The position numbers and the translations under genes were made by a program. From Gemmatimonadota bacterium (GTDB lineage: Bacteria > Gemmatimonadota > Gemmatimonadetes > Gemmatimonadales > Gemmatimonadaceae), in NCBI GenBank assembly GCA_016794735.1, contig JAEUJK010000514.1, forward strand, positions 1 to 5,843: a stretch of DNA of 5,843 bases. Direction: 5' to 3'. The notes under the pieces were generated by a model, which was given only the letters and a program-made list of their open reading frames with translations, was not told the DNA's origin and did no database searches. Below are positions 1-5,843 of the stretch, in pieces (the stretch's first letter is position 1; each line of letters starts with the position of its first letter).

Positions 1-1086
1 ACCTACGGCAACTACACGGAGTCCTTCACCCGCCTGTACCTCGCCGGCGGGGTGACCGCCATGCGCACCGGCGGCAACATGAACGGCTACAGCGAGCTGA
101 ACATGGCGAAGGCGGTGAACCGCGGCGACAAGGCGGGCCCGTGGATCGACGCCACGGCGCCGTACCTCAACGGCCCGAACAACTTCTCGCAGATGCAGGT
201 GTTGCGAACCCCGGCCGAGGCCAAGCGTTTCGTCGATTTCTGGATCGACCAGGGGGCGACGTCGTTCAAGGCCTACATGCAGATCTCGCGCGAGGTGCTC
301 AAGGCGGGGATCGACGCCGCGCATGCCCGCGGCATCAAGGTCACGGGGCACCTCTGCTCCGTGACGTATCGCGAAGCCGCGGACCTCGGCATCGACAACC
401 TCGAGCACGGGATCCTGGCTTCCACCGACTTCGTGACGGACAAGAAGCCGGACGAATGCCCGGGCCAGGGTCGCGGCCAGCAGACGGTGAATGCCACCGA
501 GCCGTCATCAGCGGCGGGCTCGGCGCTCATTGCGCACCTGGTCTCGCGCAAGGTGGCGCTCACGAGCACCCTGACGGTCTTCGAGACGTTCACCCCCGGG
601 CGCCCCATGCCGCCGGGACTCGAGGTGCTCGCGCCGCAGTTCAAGGAGACCTACGAGCGCCAACATGCGCAGATCGCGCGGATGCCGCAGTCGATCTACA
701 CGACGCTCTTCCCGCGGGCGATGGCCTTTGAACTCGCCTTCGCGCGCGCCGGTGGCCTACTCGTCGCCGGGACCGATCCCACCGGCGGCGGTGGCGTGAT
801 CCCCGGGTACTCCAACCAGCGCGCGGTGGAGTTGCTCGTCGAGGCCGGTTTCACTCCCGCCGAGGCGATTCGCGTGGGCACGCTCAACGGTGCCACCTAC
901 CTCGGCATTGCCGATCGCACGGGATCGATCGCCGTCGGAAAGCAGGCGGACCTCGTCCTCATCGGCGGCAACCCGGCGGCGCGTATCGCCGACATCCGGA
1001 ACGTCGAGCTGGTGATGAAGCAGGGGATCGGGTACGACCCGGCCAAGCTGATTGCCTCGGTGAAGGGATGGGTCGGGATCTGGTAG
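1..1086 (+). CDS. Amidohydrolase family protein, C-terminal part (5' end outside window)
   Basis: The reading frame is open from base 1, so the start codon and the N-terminal HxH metal motif lie outside the window; 361 residues are visible. The usual later metal ligands of the amidohydrolase TIM barrel are present in order, numbered from the first visible residue: Lys90 in SFKAYM (the candidate carboxylated lysine), His117 in VTGHL, His136 in NLEHG and Asp259 in VAGTD. The C-terminus has the typical family ending, GxIAVGKQADLVLI, which packs back as the small beta domain. The family hydrolyses C-N bonds using one or two metals; related proteins include imidazolonepropionase-like and Xaa-Pro dipeptidase-like enzymes. 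The substrate cannot be read from the sequence. An in-frame GTG at 52 is not a plausible start because homologous-looking sequence (YLAGGVTAMRTGGN) runs straight through it. It is followed by a 183-bp gap and no clear terminator. Family assignment is firm; specificity is unknown. Confidence 0.9.
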   Translation, partial: TYGNYTESFTRLYLAGGVTAMRTGGNMNGYSELNMAKAVNRGDKAGPWIDATAPYLNGPNNFSQMQVLRTPAEAKRFVDFWIDQGATSFKAYMQISREVLKAGIDAAHARGIKVTGHLCSVTYREAADLGIDNLEHGILASTDFVTDKKPDECPGQGRGQQTVNATEPSSAAGSALIAHLVSRKVALTSTLTVFETFTPGRPMPPGLEVLAPQFKETYERQHAQIARMPQSIYTTLFPRAMAFELAFARAGGLLVAGTDPTGGGGVIPGYSNQRAVELLVEAGFTPAEAIRVGTLNGATYLGIADRTGSIAVGKQADLVLIGGNPAARIADIRNVELVMKQGIGYDPAKLIASVKGWVGIW

Positions 1087-1169
1087 CTGGCTGATCCGGG
1101 CACAGGGACGTCCGTCGCGAACATCGAGGCTTCCTGCGCGGTGACGGGCGCCACGTATTGCGGGCGCCA

Positions 1170-1178
1170 TGGTAGCTT
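1170..1178 (+). promoter_or_regulatory. Candidate extended -10 element upstream of the sorbosone dehydrogenase-like gene
   Basis: TGGTAGCTT reads as TGn followed by a TAnnnT -10-like hexamer, 91 nt before the chosen ATG. No TTGACA-like -35 is found at 16-18 nt upstream, which an extended -10 could tolerate. The hexamer matches the sigma-70 consensus at only three of six positions. The same TAGCTT hexamer lies upstream of the lipoprotein hydrolase gene, which slightly raises its credibility. Weak call. Confidence 0.3.
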
Positions 1179-1269
1179 GTGGGCGGAGGCGTTCGCCGTG
1201 GCCGTGCGCGTCGGGATTCGCACGTGGATTGGCGTCGCTCCAGCTCCGTACCCGAAACCCGTGCTGCCC

Positions 1270-2547
1270 ATGCCTCGCACTTTCGCTGCTGCCCTGGTTG
1301 CGCTCTCTGCCGCGTTCGCCCACGCGCAGGGTACGCGTGCGGCCTGCGCGCCGAACAACCTGGGGATCACGGTCCCCGACGGATTCTGCGTGCAACTCGT
1401 GGTCGACTCGGTCGGCCCCGCGCGTCACGCGACCGTCGCGCCCAATGGCGACCTGTTCATTGCGCTCGCCAACTCGCGCACCGCGCGCGGTGGCGTGCTT
1501 GCACTGCGTGACGCCGACGGCGACGGGGTGGCCGAAACAACGCGCCGCTTCGGGATCGGGGGCGGGAGCGAGATCCGCTACCACGACGGCTTCCTCTACT
1601 TCGGGACCGACAGCGCGATCGTTCGATGGAAGCTCGCTGCGGGCGCCCTCGAGCCAACCACCCCGCCAGACACCGTGGTCGCCGGGTTGTTGTCGGAGCG
1701 TGGGCACCACGCCGCCAAGACCTTCGCCATCGGCGCCGACGGCTTTCTCTACGTGAACATCGGGGCGCCGTCCAACGCCTGCGAACCGCAGCGGCAGGGC
1801 GCGGAGCAGAAGGGCCAGAACCCGTGTCCGCTCCTCACCAACTCCGGCGGCGTGTGGCGCTTCGACACGCGCAAGCTCCGCCAGACGCAAGCCGACGGGG
1901 AGCGCTACGCCACCGGGACGCGCAACCTGATGGGGGTCACGATGGACCCCACCGGCCGCACGGTGTGGGCGGTGCAGCACGGGCGCGACCTGCTCAATGG
2001 CAACTGGGGCAAGGCGATTCCGCTGTACACGGTCGAGAAGAGCGCGGAGAATCCCGCCGAGGAGATGTTCCGCATCGACCGCGGCGCCGACTACGGCTGG
2101 CCCTACTGCTACTACGACATCGACGTCCAGAAGAAGGTCCTCGCGCCGGAATACGGCGGCGACGGCGTGAAGCAGGACAAGTGCGCGTCGGTGGGCCAGC
2201 CGCGTGCCGCCTTCCCCGGCCACTGGGCGCCTAACGGGATCACCTTCTACACTGGCACGGCATTCCCCGCGGCCTGGCGCAACGGCGCCTTCATTGCCTT
2301 CCACGGTTCGTGGAACCGGGCGCCCGCCGCGCAGGCCGGCTTCAACGTGGCCTTCCAGCCCTTTGCCAACGGGCTCCCGAGCGGCAAGTGGTCTGTCTTT
2401 GCCGATGGGTTCCGCGGTGGTCCGGCGGAAATGCAGTACCGTCCCACCGGCCTCGTCGTGGCGCGCGATGGTTCGCTCATCGTCACGGACGACAAGGCTG
2501 GCCGCATCTATCGCATTCGTTACGTGGGGGCGCGGGCACGGAGCTGA
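1270..2547 (+). CDS. Secreted PQQ-dependent glucose/sorbosone dehydrogenase-like beta-propeller protein
   Basis: Encodes 425 residues from ATG at 1270. This start puts a clean Sec signal peptide at the N-terminus (MPRTF, hydrophobic Ala/Leu core, AHA-Q cleavage near residue 19). An in-frame upstream extension to 1141 would bury the signal peptide and has no coding character. The protein has the features of the soluble glucose/L-sorbosone dehydrogenase propeller: GHHAAKTF (His146/His147, candidate catalytic base), GTRNLMG (Arg218-Asn219, matching the Arg-Asn pair that contacts PQQ in soluble glucose dehydrogenase), RGADYGWPYC, HWAPNGITFY, FHGSWNR (345-350) and the closing PTGLxVxxDGSLIVTDDxxGxIYRI blade. 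The expected role is oxidation of an aldose or sorbosone-like sugar in the periplasm, passing electrons to the respiratory chain. Six cysteines occur as C26/C40, C171/C186 and C280/C305, fitting disulfides in an exported protein. No strong Shine-Dalgarno is seen. Substrate, and whether PQQ is truly bound, are inferred. Confidence 0.88.
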   Translation: MPRTFAAALVALSAAFAHAQGTRAACAPNNLGITVPDGFCVQLVVDSVGPARHATVAPNGDLFIALANSRTARGGVLALRDADGDGVAETTRRFGIGGGSEIRYHDGFLYFGTDSAIVRWKLAAGALEPTTPPDTVVAGLLSERGHHAAKTFAIGADGFLYVNIGAPSNACEPQRQGAEQKGQNPCPLLTNSGGVWRFDTRKLRQTQADGERYATGTRNLMGVTMDPTGRTVWAVQHGRDLLNGNWGKAIPLYTVEKSAENPAEEMFRIDRGADYGWPYCYYDIDVQKKVLAPEYGGDGVKQDKCASVGQPRAAFPGHWAPNGITFYTGTAFPAAWRNGAFIAFHGSWNRAPAAQAGFNVAFQPFANGLPSGKWSVFADGFRGGPAEMQYRPTGLVVARDGSLIVTDDKAGRIYRIRYVGARARS

Positions 2548-2571
2548 GCTCGCGTTCTCCCATGATCACCT

Positions 2572-2609
2572 GAGTCGCGCGGCGAGGGGCCGACCCTCGC
2601 CGGTGACTC
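2572..2609 (+). other. Intergenic RNA hairpin between the dehydrogenase and phosphoesterase genes
   Basis: GGCGAGGG (2581-2588) and CCCTCGCC (2594-2601) form a perfect 8-bp stem around a 5-nt loop, extended by the C2580:G2602 pair. After a small internal loop, GAGTC (2572-2576) pairs with GACTC (2605-2609). There is no T-tract after it, so it is not a standard intrinsic terminator. It may be a processing, pausing or mRNA-stabilising structure in the leader of the next gene. The pairing is seen directly; the function is inferred. Confidence 0.5.
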
Positions 2610-2629
2610 CCCGCCGTTCACGCGCAGCC

Positions 2630-2633
2630 GGAG
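2630..2633 (+). promoter_or_regulatory. Shine-Dalgarno GGAG for the phosphoesterase gene
   Basis: GGAG lies 7 nt before the ATG at 2641, an ideal spacing. It supports this start, which also gives a proper signal peptide. The site sits inside the palindrome GGAGCTCC (2630-2637). Confidence 0.6.
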
Positions 2634-2640
2634 CTCCTGC

Positions 2641-3735
2641 ATGACTCGTGTCCTCCTCCTGGTCCTCGGCTGCCTCGCGCCGCTCGTCGCGCAGGCCCAA
2701 CTCAAGACGCGGAACGTCGTCCTGATTGTCACCGACGGGCTCCGCTGGCAGGAGGTCTTTCGCGGCGCCGAGCGTGCGCTGATCTCGCAGAAGCCGGGTG
2801 GCGTGCGCGACACCGCGCTGACCCGCAAGGCGTTCTGGCGCGACGACCTCAACGAGCGCCGCGCCGCGCTCCTCCCGTTCTTCTGGTCCACCATTGCCCG
2901 CGAGGGGGTGCTGCTCGGCAACCAGGACGCCGGGCACCGCGCGTCGATCACGAACACCATGAAGTTCTCGTACCCGGGCTACAACGAGATCTTCACCGGG
3001 TGGTTCGACCCGCGCATCGACTCGAACGACTACCCGCCCAACCCCAACGTGACGGTGTTCGAGTGGTTGGCGCGCGACCCCGCCTTCAAGGGCCGTGTAG
3101 GGGCCATCGCCACCTGGGACGCCTTCCGGCGGATCTTCAACAAGGGACGGGCTGGCATCGACGTGATCGACGGGTGGGACCCGCCGTTCACCGGCGCGGA
3201 GGCCCGCGAACCCCGGAAGGCGGTGATCAACGAGTTCTACCGCACCACCACGCGGATGTGGGAGAACAACGCCGTCGATTCCCACATGCACATGGTCGCC
3301 ACCGAGTACCTGCGCACGCGCAAGCCACGCCTGCTGTTCGTGGGGTACGGGGAGACCGACGAGTGGGCGCACAACGGGAACTACGACCTCATCCTGCAGT
3401 CGGCGCACCGGGTGGACGGCTACATCGCGGACCTGTGGCGGCTGGTGCAGTCGATGCCGGAATACCGTGGCACCACCACCTTCATCATCACGACGGACCA
3501 CGGGCGCGGTGATGGTTCGGCGGCGTGGCGCGACCACGGGCAGGACGTGCAGGGCGCGGAGCACATCTGGATGGCGATCCTCGGGCCCGACACGCCGGCG
3601 CGCGGGGTGGTCACCACGGGCATCGCCACGCAATCGCAGATCGCCGCCACGATCGCGGCGCTCCTGGGACGTGACTACACGAGCTTTGCTCCCCGCGCCG
3701 GGCGCCGGCTGGACGACGTGTTTCCGCAGCGTTAG
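2641..3735 (+). CDS. Secreted alkaline phosphatase superfamily phosphoesterase
   Basis: Encodes 364 residues, with a Sec signal peptide ending in AQA-Q (cleavage near residue 19). The metal-binding pattern of the alkaline phosphatase/nucleotide pyrophosphatase-phosphodiesterase fold is complete: Asp32 in VLIVTDGLRW, candidate nucleophile Ser110 in KFSYPGYNEIFTG (aligning with the Thr of the TFPNH-type motif of phosphodiesterases), Asp240 and His244 in GETDEWAHNG, Asp286-His287 in TTDHGRG, and His308 in AEHIW. This is a two-metal (usually Zn) centre used to hydrolyse phosphate mono- or diesters or, in relatives, sulfate or phosphonate esters. The protein is shorter than classical alkaline phosphatases and lacks obvious extra domains. 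Some relatives are loosely named phosphoglyceromutase-like. It starts 93 bp after the dehydrogenase gene on the same strand and could be co-transcribed with it across the hairpin at 2572-2609. Fold and export are confident; whether it is a phosphatase or a phosphodiesterase is not decided. Confidence 0.88.
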   Translation: MTRVLLLVLGCLAPLVAQAQLKTRNVVLIVTDGLRWQEVFRGAERALISQKPGGVRDTALTRKAFWRDDLNERRAALLPFFWSTIAREGVLLGNQDAGHRASITNTMKFSYPGYNEIFTGWFDPRIDSNDYPPNPNVTVFEWLARDPAFKGRVGAIATWDAFRRIFNKGRAGIDVIDGWDPPFTGAEAREPRKAVINEFYRTTTRMWENNAVDSHMHMVATEYLRTRKPRLLFVGYGETDEWAHNGNYDLILQSAHRVDGYIADLWRLVQSMPEYRGTTTFIITTDHGRGDGSAAWRDHGQDVQGAEHIWMAILGPDTPARGVVTTGIATQSQIAATIAALLGRDYTSFAPRAGRRLDDVFPQR

Positions 3736-3818
3736 ACCCCGTGGTGCGTTACGCGGAGATGACAAGGCCGCCTGTTTTCGGTCACCATGTCCCGAGGTGC
3801 TTGCGCGTACCAAGTACA

Positions 3819-3834
3819 TGTGAACACGATCACA
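3819..3834 (+). promoter_or_regulatory. CRP/cAMP-receptor-type operator TGTGA-N6-TCACA
   Basis: TGTGAACACGATCACA matches both half-sites of the CRP consensus at all ten defined positions, and the symmetry extends one base each side (ATGTGA...TCACAT). Its centre (3826.5) is 29.5 bp upstream of the first base of the TAGCTT hexamer at 3856. If transcription starts 7 nt after that hexamer, at 3868, the centre is at -41.5, the class II activator position. No -35 box is apparent, which fits an activator-dependent promoter. Which Crp/Fnr-family protein would bind is unknown, since none is encoded in the window. Confidence 0.6.
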
Positions 3835-3855
3835 TCGTGCGACGCAATGGCGATG

Positions 3856-3861
3856 TAGCTT
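3856..3861 (+). promoter_or_regulatory. Candidate -10 element (TAGCTT) of the lipoprotein hydrolase gene
   Basis: TAGCTT lies 53 nt before the ATG at 3915, in a locally AT-richer intergenic region. It matches the TAnnnT core of a sigma-70 -10 box. It is supported mainly by its exact class II spacing from the CRP-type box and by the same hexamer upstream of the dehydrogenase-like gene. Confidence 0.4.
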
Positions 3862-3914
3862 CCTGCGTCCTTTGGTCGTTTCATCGGTATCATCTACACA
3901 GAGTGCGCGCCACA

Positions 3915-4871
3915 ATGCGACGGTTTCTTTCCTTGACGGTGGTGGCGGCGGTGGCGGGGTTGGCAGCTTGTTCGGACCAGACAGCGACGGGCGTAGCGGT
4001 TCCTGAGGTTTCCGCGCCGTTGCTTGATCTTTCTTCAGGAATCCTGGCGACGACGAACATCGCGTACGCTTCGCGATCCGCGAGCCAGAAGCTCGACATT
4101 CATCTCCCGACGACGGGCGCCAAGCCGTATCCGGTCGTCATGTGGATTCACGGTGGCGGTTGGAGCTCGGGGGACAAGAACCTCGGCCCCTCGAACCCGC
4201 TCCTCGGCCTGCTGAGCCAGGGGATCGCGATCGTCTCGATCAACTACCGGCTGTCGGGTGAGGCCAAGTGGCCGGCCCAGATCCAGGACGTGAAGGCTGC
4301 GCTTCGCTGGGTTCGCGCCAACGCGGCGACTTACCAGCTGGACCCCAACCGCATCGGGGCGTGGGGCCTCTCGGCTGGTGGGCACCTCGCTTCCATGCTC
4401 GGCACGACCGACGGCGTGGCGGCGCTGACCGACCTGAGCCTCGGCAACCCGACCATGTCGGAGAAGGTGAAGGCGGTGACGGACTGGTTCGGCCCCGTCG
4501 CCTTCCTCTCGATGGACTCGCAGCTCGCGCTCGATGGCTGCCCGCTCTTTGGTGGTACGGGCCACAACGCCCCGACCTCCCCCGAGTCGAAGCTCCTCGG
4601 CGCACCGATCGTGACCGTGCCCAGCCGTGTGCAGTCGGCCAACCCGCGCATGTACGTCACGGCGGGCGACGCCAAGTTCCTCATCATGCATGGCACCGCG
4701 GATTGCACCGTGCCCTACCAGCAGAGCCAGGGCCTCGCGCAGCGCCTGAACCAGGTGATCCCGGGGTCGGCAACGCTCCAGATCCTCACCGGCGCCACCC
4801 ACGGCGGCGGCGTCTGGATGACTCCCACCGCGCTCAACCAGGTCTTCTCGTTCTTCAAGAGCACGCTGTAA
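3915..4871 (+). CDS. Lipoprotein alpha/beta-hydrolase (carboxylesterase/lipase-like)
   Basis: Encodes 318 residues from ATG 3915. This start gives a type II signal peptide: MRRF, a hydrophobic stretch, then the lipobox LAAC with Cys19. Ser and Asp follow the cysteine at +2 and +3, so outer-membrane sorting is plausible. After a Thr/Ala/Val/Pro/Ser linker comes a complete esterase core: oxyanion motif HGGGW (79-83), nucleophile elbow GLSAGG with Ser153, Asp263 in HGTADCTVP and His296 in ATHGGG. This arrangement fits the hormone-sensitive-lipase-like and BD-FAE-like hydrolases that cleave short acyl or aryl esters such as acetyl or feruloyl groups; substrate unknown. Cys209 and Cys264 could form a disulfide beside the catalytic Asp. 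In-frame alternatives further upstream (GTG 3903, or as far as 3741) lack a signal peptide at the start. It is likely a single-gene unit: a CRP-type box and -10 lie upstream, and a strong terminator lies downstream. Confidence 0.92.
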   Translation: MRRFLSLTVVAAVAGLAACSDQTATGVAVPEVSAPLLDLSSGILATTNIAYASRSASQKLDIHLPTTGAKPYPVVMWIHGGGWSSGDKNLGPSNPLLGLLSQGIAIVSINYRLSGEAKWPAQIQDVKAALRWVRANAATYQLDPNRIGAWGLSAGGHLASMLGTTDGVAALTDLSLGNPTMSEKVKAVTDWFGPVAFLSMDSQLALDGCPLFGGTGHNAPTSPESKLLGAPIVTVPSRVQSANPRMYVTAGDAKFLIMHGTADCTVPYQQSQGLAQRLNQVIPGSATLQILTGATHGGGVWMTPTALNQVFSFFKSTL

Positions 4872-4895
4872 GGCCAGCGTCTCTCCCGAACGCAC

Positions 4896-4928
4896 AGAGG
4901 GCGCCCCAAGGGGCGCCCTCTTCGTTTA
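4896..4928 (+). terminator. Intrinsic terminator after the lipoprotein hydrolase gene
   Basis: AGAGGGCGCCCC (4896-4907) pairs perfectly with GGGGCGCCCTCT (4910-4921), a 12-bp GC-rich stem; the 2-nt centre would open to a tetraloop. It is followed by a T-rich stretch (TTCGTTT, 4921-4927). It lies 24 nt after the stop codon, between two convergent genes. On the minus strand the hairpin has no clear U-tract, so it is best read as a rightward terminator that may also limit read-through from the leftward gene. Confidence 0.88.
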
Positions 4929-4949
4929 TCGCCACCGATCCGATGCGGG

Positions 4950-5843
4950 CTACAACGACCATCCCGCGCGGTAGGTCGGCGTCACCCACTCCGTGGGGAT
5001 TCCGGCCGTCTTGAGGACCCCCGTTTCGGCGTCGAGTTCGATCGAGCGCCCGGAGCGCACAGCGAGGTTGCCGAGCACGATCATCTCGGTGAGCGGGCCG
5101 GAGTGGCCGACGAAGTTCGAGCCCGGCTGCGTCCCGTTCTTGATGGCGGCGATCCACTCCTTGTACACGCCTTCGGTGCGCGGGTACTTGGGCGGGAGCG
5201 GCTTGGACATCAGCTCGGCGTTCTTGGTGCGATCGCTGATCTGGGGGTCGCCGCCGTAGGTTCCGGCGACCAGGGTGCCCTTCGTCCCAACCCAGAGCTG
5301 GCCACCTTCCGGATCAGGCGGCCACGCCCGATCGAGTCCCCAATCTTCCGGCCGTGCGGGGAAGATCGATCCGTCGCGCCAGACGAGTGTGACTGCCGGG
5401 CGGTTCCCGCGGGCCGGGAACTCGTACGTGATGCGCGAGCTCTTCGGCGCCGTCTCGCTGAACAGGGGGGTCGACTCCGGGGTGACCTTCGACGGGTACT
5501 TCAGGTCGAGGATCCAGAAGGCGGCGTCCATGATGTGGCAGGCCATGTCGCCCATCGCGCCGGTGCCAAAGTCCCACCAGCCGCGCCAGTTGAACGGCGC
5601 GTAGCTCGGGTGATACGGCCGTTCCGCTGCGGGGCCGAGCCACAGGTTCCAGTCCAGCGTCGGCGGCACGTTGTGCATCTCGGTGGGGCGATTGATCCCC
5701 TGCGGCCAGATCGGACGGTTCGTGAAGAACTCGACGCGCTGCACCGTCCCGATGACGCCGGACTCGATCCACTCGCGCAGGATGCGGGTGGTGTCCATGG
5801 CGTGGCCCTGGTTCCCCATCTGCGTCGCCTGCTTGGGCCGGCG
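4950..5843 (-). CDS. Gfo/Idh/MocA family oxidoreductase, C-terminal part (N-terminus outside window)
   Basis: The frame is open to the right edge (visible start RRPKQATQMGNQGH), so the true start and the Rossmann NAD(P)-binding half with its EKP lysine are missing; 297 residues are visible. ATQMGNQGH, NRPIWPQG, LDWNLWLGPA and especially WWDFGTGAMGDMACHIMD are hallmarks of the large bacterial Gfo/Idh/MocA subgroup common in Planctomycetes and Gemmatimonadota. In the last motif, Asp99, His103 and Asp106 (numbered from the first visible residue) are the likely active-site and substrate-binding positions. The family oxidises or reduces hydroxyls of sugars and cyclitols using NAD(P), often through 3-keto intermediates. 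The C-terminus (GRSIELDAETG...YRAGWSL) is intact and ends in TAG at 4950-4952. It converges on the lipoprotein hydrolase gene. The in-frame ATG at 5819 is an internal methionine. Whether the protein is cytoplasmic or carries a Tat signal cannot be judged here. Confidence 0.92.
   Translation of the reverse strand, partial: RRPKQATQMGNQGHAMDTTRILREWIESGVIGTVQRVEFFTNRPIWPQGINRPTEMHNVPPTLDWNLWLGPAAERPYHPSYAPFNWRGWWDFGTGAMGDMACHIMDAAFWILDLKYPSKVTPESTPLFSETAPKSSRITYEFPARGNRPAVTLVWRDGSIFPARPEDWGLDRAWPPDPEGGQLWVGTKGTLVAGTYGGDPQISDRTKNAELMSKPLPPKYPRTEGVYKEWIAAIKNGTQPGSNFVGHSGPLTEMIVLGNLAVRSGRSIELDAETGVLKTAGIPTEWVTPTYRAGWSL

Noticed and set aside
1140..1155. CRP-like GGTGA-N6-CCACG upstream of the dehydrogenase-like gene
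   Set aside because: It matches only seven of ten consensus positions, and its centre is 25.5 bp from the -10-like hexamer rather than 29.5, so it does not repeat the class II geometry seen at the other gene.
1141..1269. N-terminal extension of the dehydrogenase-like protein to an upstream GTG
   Set aside because: It would place about 43 non-signal residues before a clear Sec signal peptide and would overlap the candidate promoter.
757..2304. Long antisense open frame (515 codons) on the minus strand
   Set aside because: It lies opposite the amidohydrolase end and the dehydrogenase gene, is rich in Arg/Ala/Gly/Val/His with no recognisable domain, and is explained by GC-rich third positions of the real genes.
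2641..2673. Possible lipobox (VLGC, Cys11) in the phosphoesterase
   Set aside because: The hydrophobic stretch before Cys11 is too short for a lipoprotein signal, and a standard AQA-Q signal peptidase I site follows at residues 17-20.
3736..3818. Terminator after the phosphoesterase gene
   Set aside because: Only very short pairings (for example GCG-TTA-CGC) were seen and none is followed by a T-tract where expected, so no terminator is called.
2566..3915. Long antisense open frame (449 codons) on the minus strand
   Set aside because: It mirrors the phosphoesterase gene and shows only low-complexity Arg/Val/His-rich translation; the sense frame has a complete catalytic motif set.
1..5843. 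CRISPR array, tRNA, insertion sequence, toxin-antitoxin or phage-defence module
   Set aside because: No regularly spaced repeats, cloverleaf, transposase motif or small paired genes were found; the window is filled by five recognisable enzyme genes with short gaps.

Overview
The window is a GC-rich stretch of a bacterial chromosome. It carries four rightward genes and one leftward gene, of which the first and last are cut by the window edges. Most of the proteins look exported: Sec-type signal peptides ending in A-x-A-Q on two, and a lipoprotein signal (LAAC) on a third. That lipoprotein leader, followed by a Thr/Ala/Pro/Ser-rich linker, together with the mix of amidohydrolase, sorbosone-dehydrogenase-like, alkaline-phosphatase-superfamily and Gfo/Idh/MocA proteins, resembles Gemmatimonadota. 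This assignment is an impression from style and content, not proof.

Layout. Positions 1-1086 hold the C-terminal part of a metal-dependent amidohydrolase. Positions 1270-2547 hold a secreted glucose/sorbosone dehydrogenase-type beta-propeller, probably PQQ-dependent. Positions 2641-3735 hold a secreted alkaline-phosphatase-superfamily phosphoesterase with all expected metal ligands. Positions 3915-4871 hold a lipoprotein alpha/beta-hydrolase with a complete Ser-Asp-His triad, ended by a strong hairpin terminator at 4896-4928. Facing it from the other side (4950 to the right edge, minus strand) is a Gfo/Idh/MocA-family oxidoreductase missing its N-terminal NAD-binding domain.

The genes look like a scavenging or catabolic neighbourhood acting outside the cytoplasm (ester, phosphoester, sugar and amide chemistry), but nothing shows that they form one pathway. 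The 93-bp gap between the dehydrogenase and the phosphoesterase contains a stable hairpin without a U-tract. The other two same-strand gaps (183 and 179 bp) are long enough for separate promoters. No intergenic stretch exceeds 300 bases, and no tRNA, rRNA, mobile element or CRISPR array was seen.

The most striking signal is regulatory. Upstream of the lipoprotein hydrolase is a perfect TGTGA-N6-TCACA box. Its centre lies exactly where a CRP-type activator sits at a class II promoter relative to a -10-like TAGCTT. I see no evidence of a wholly new multi-gene system in this window.
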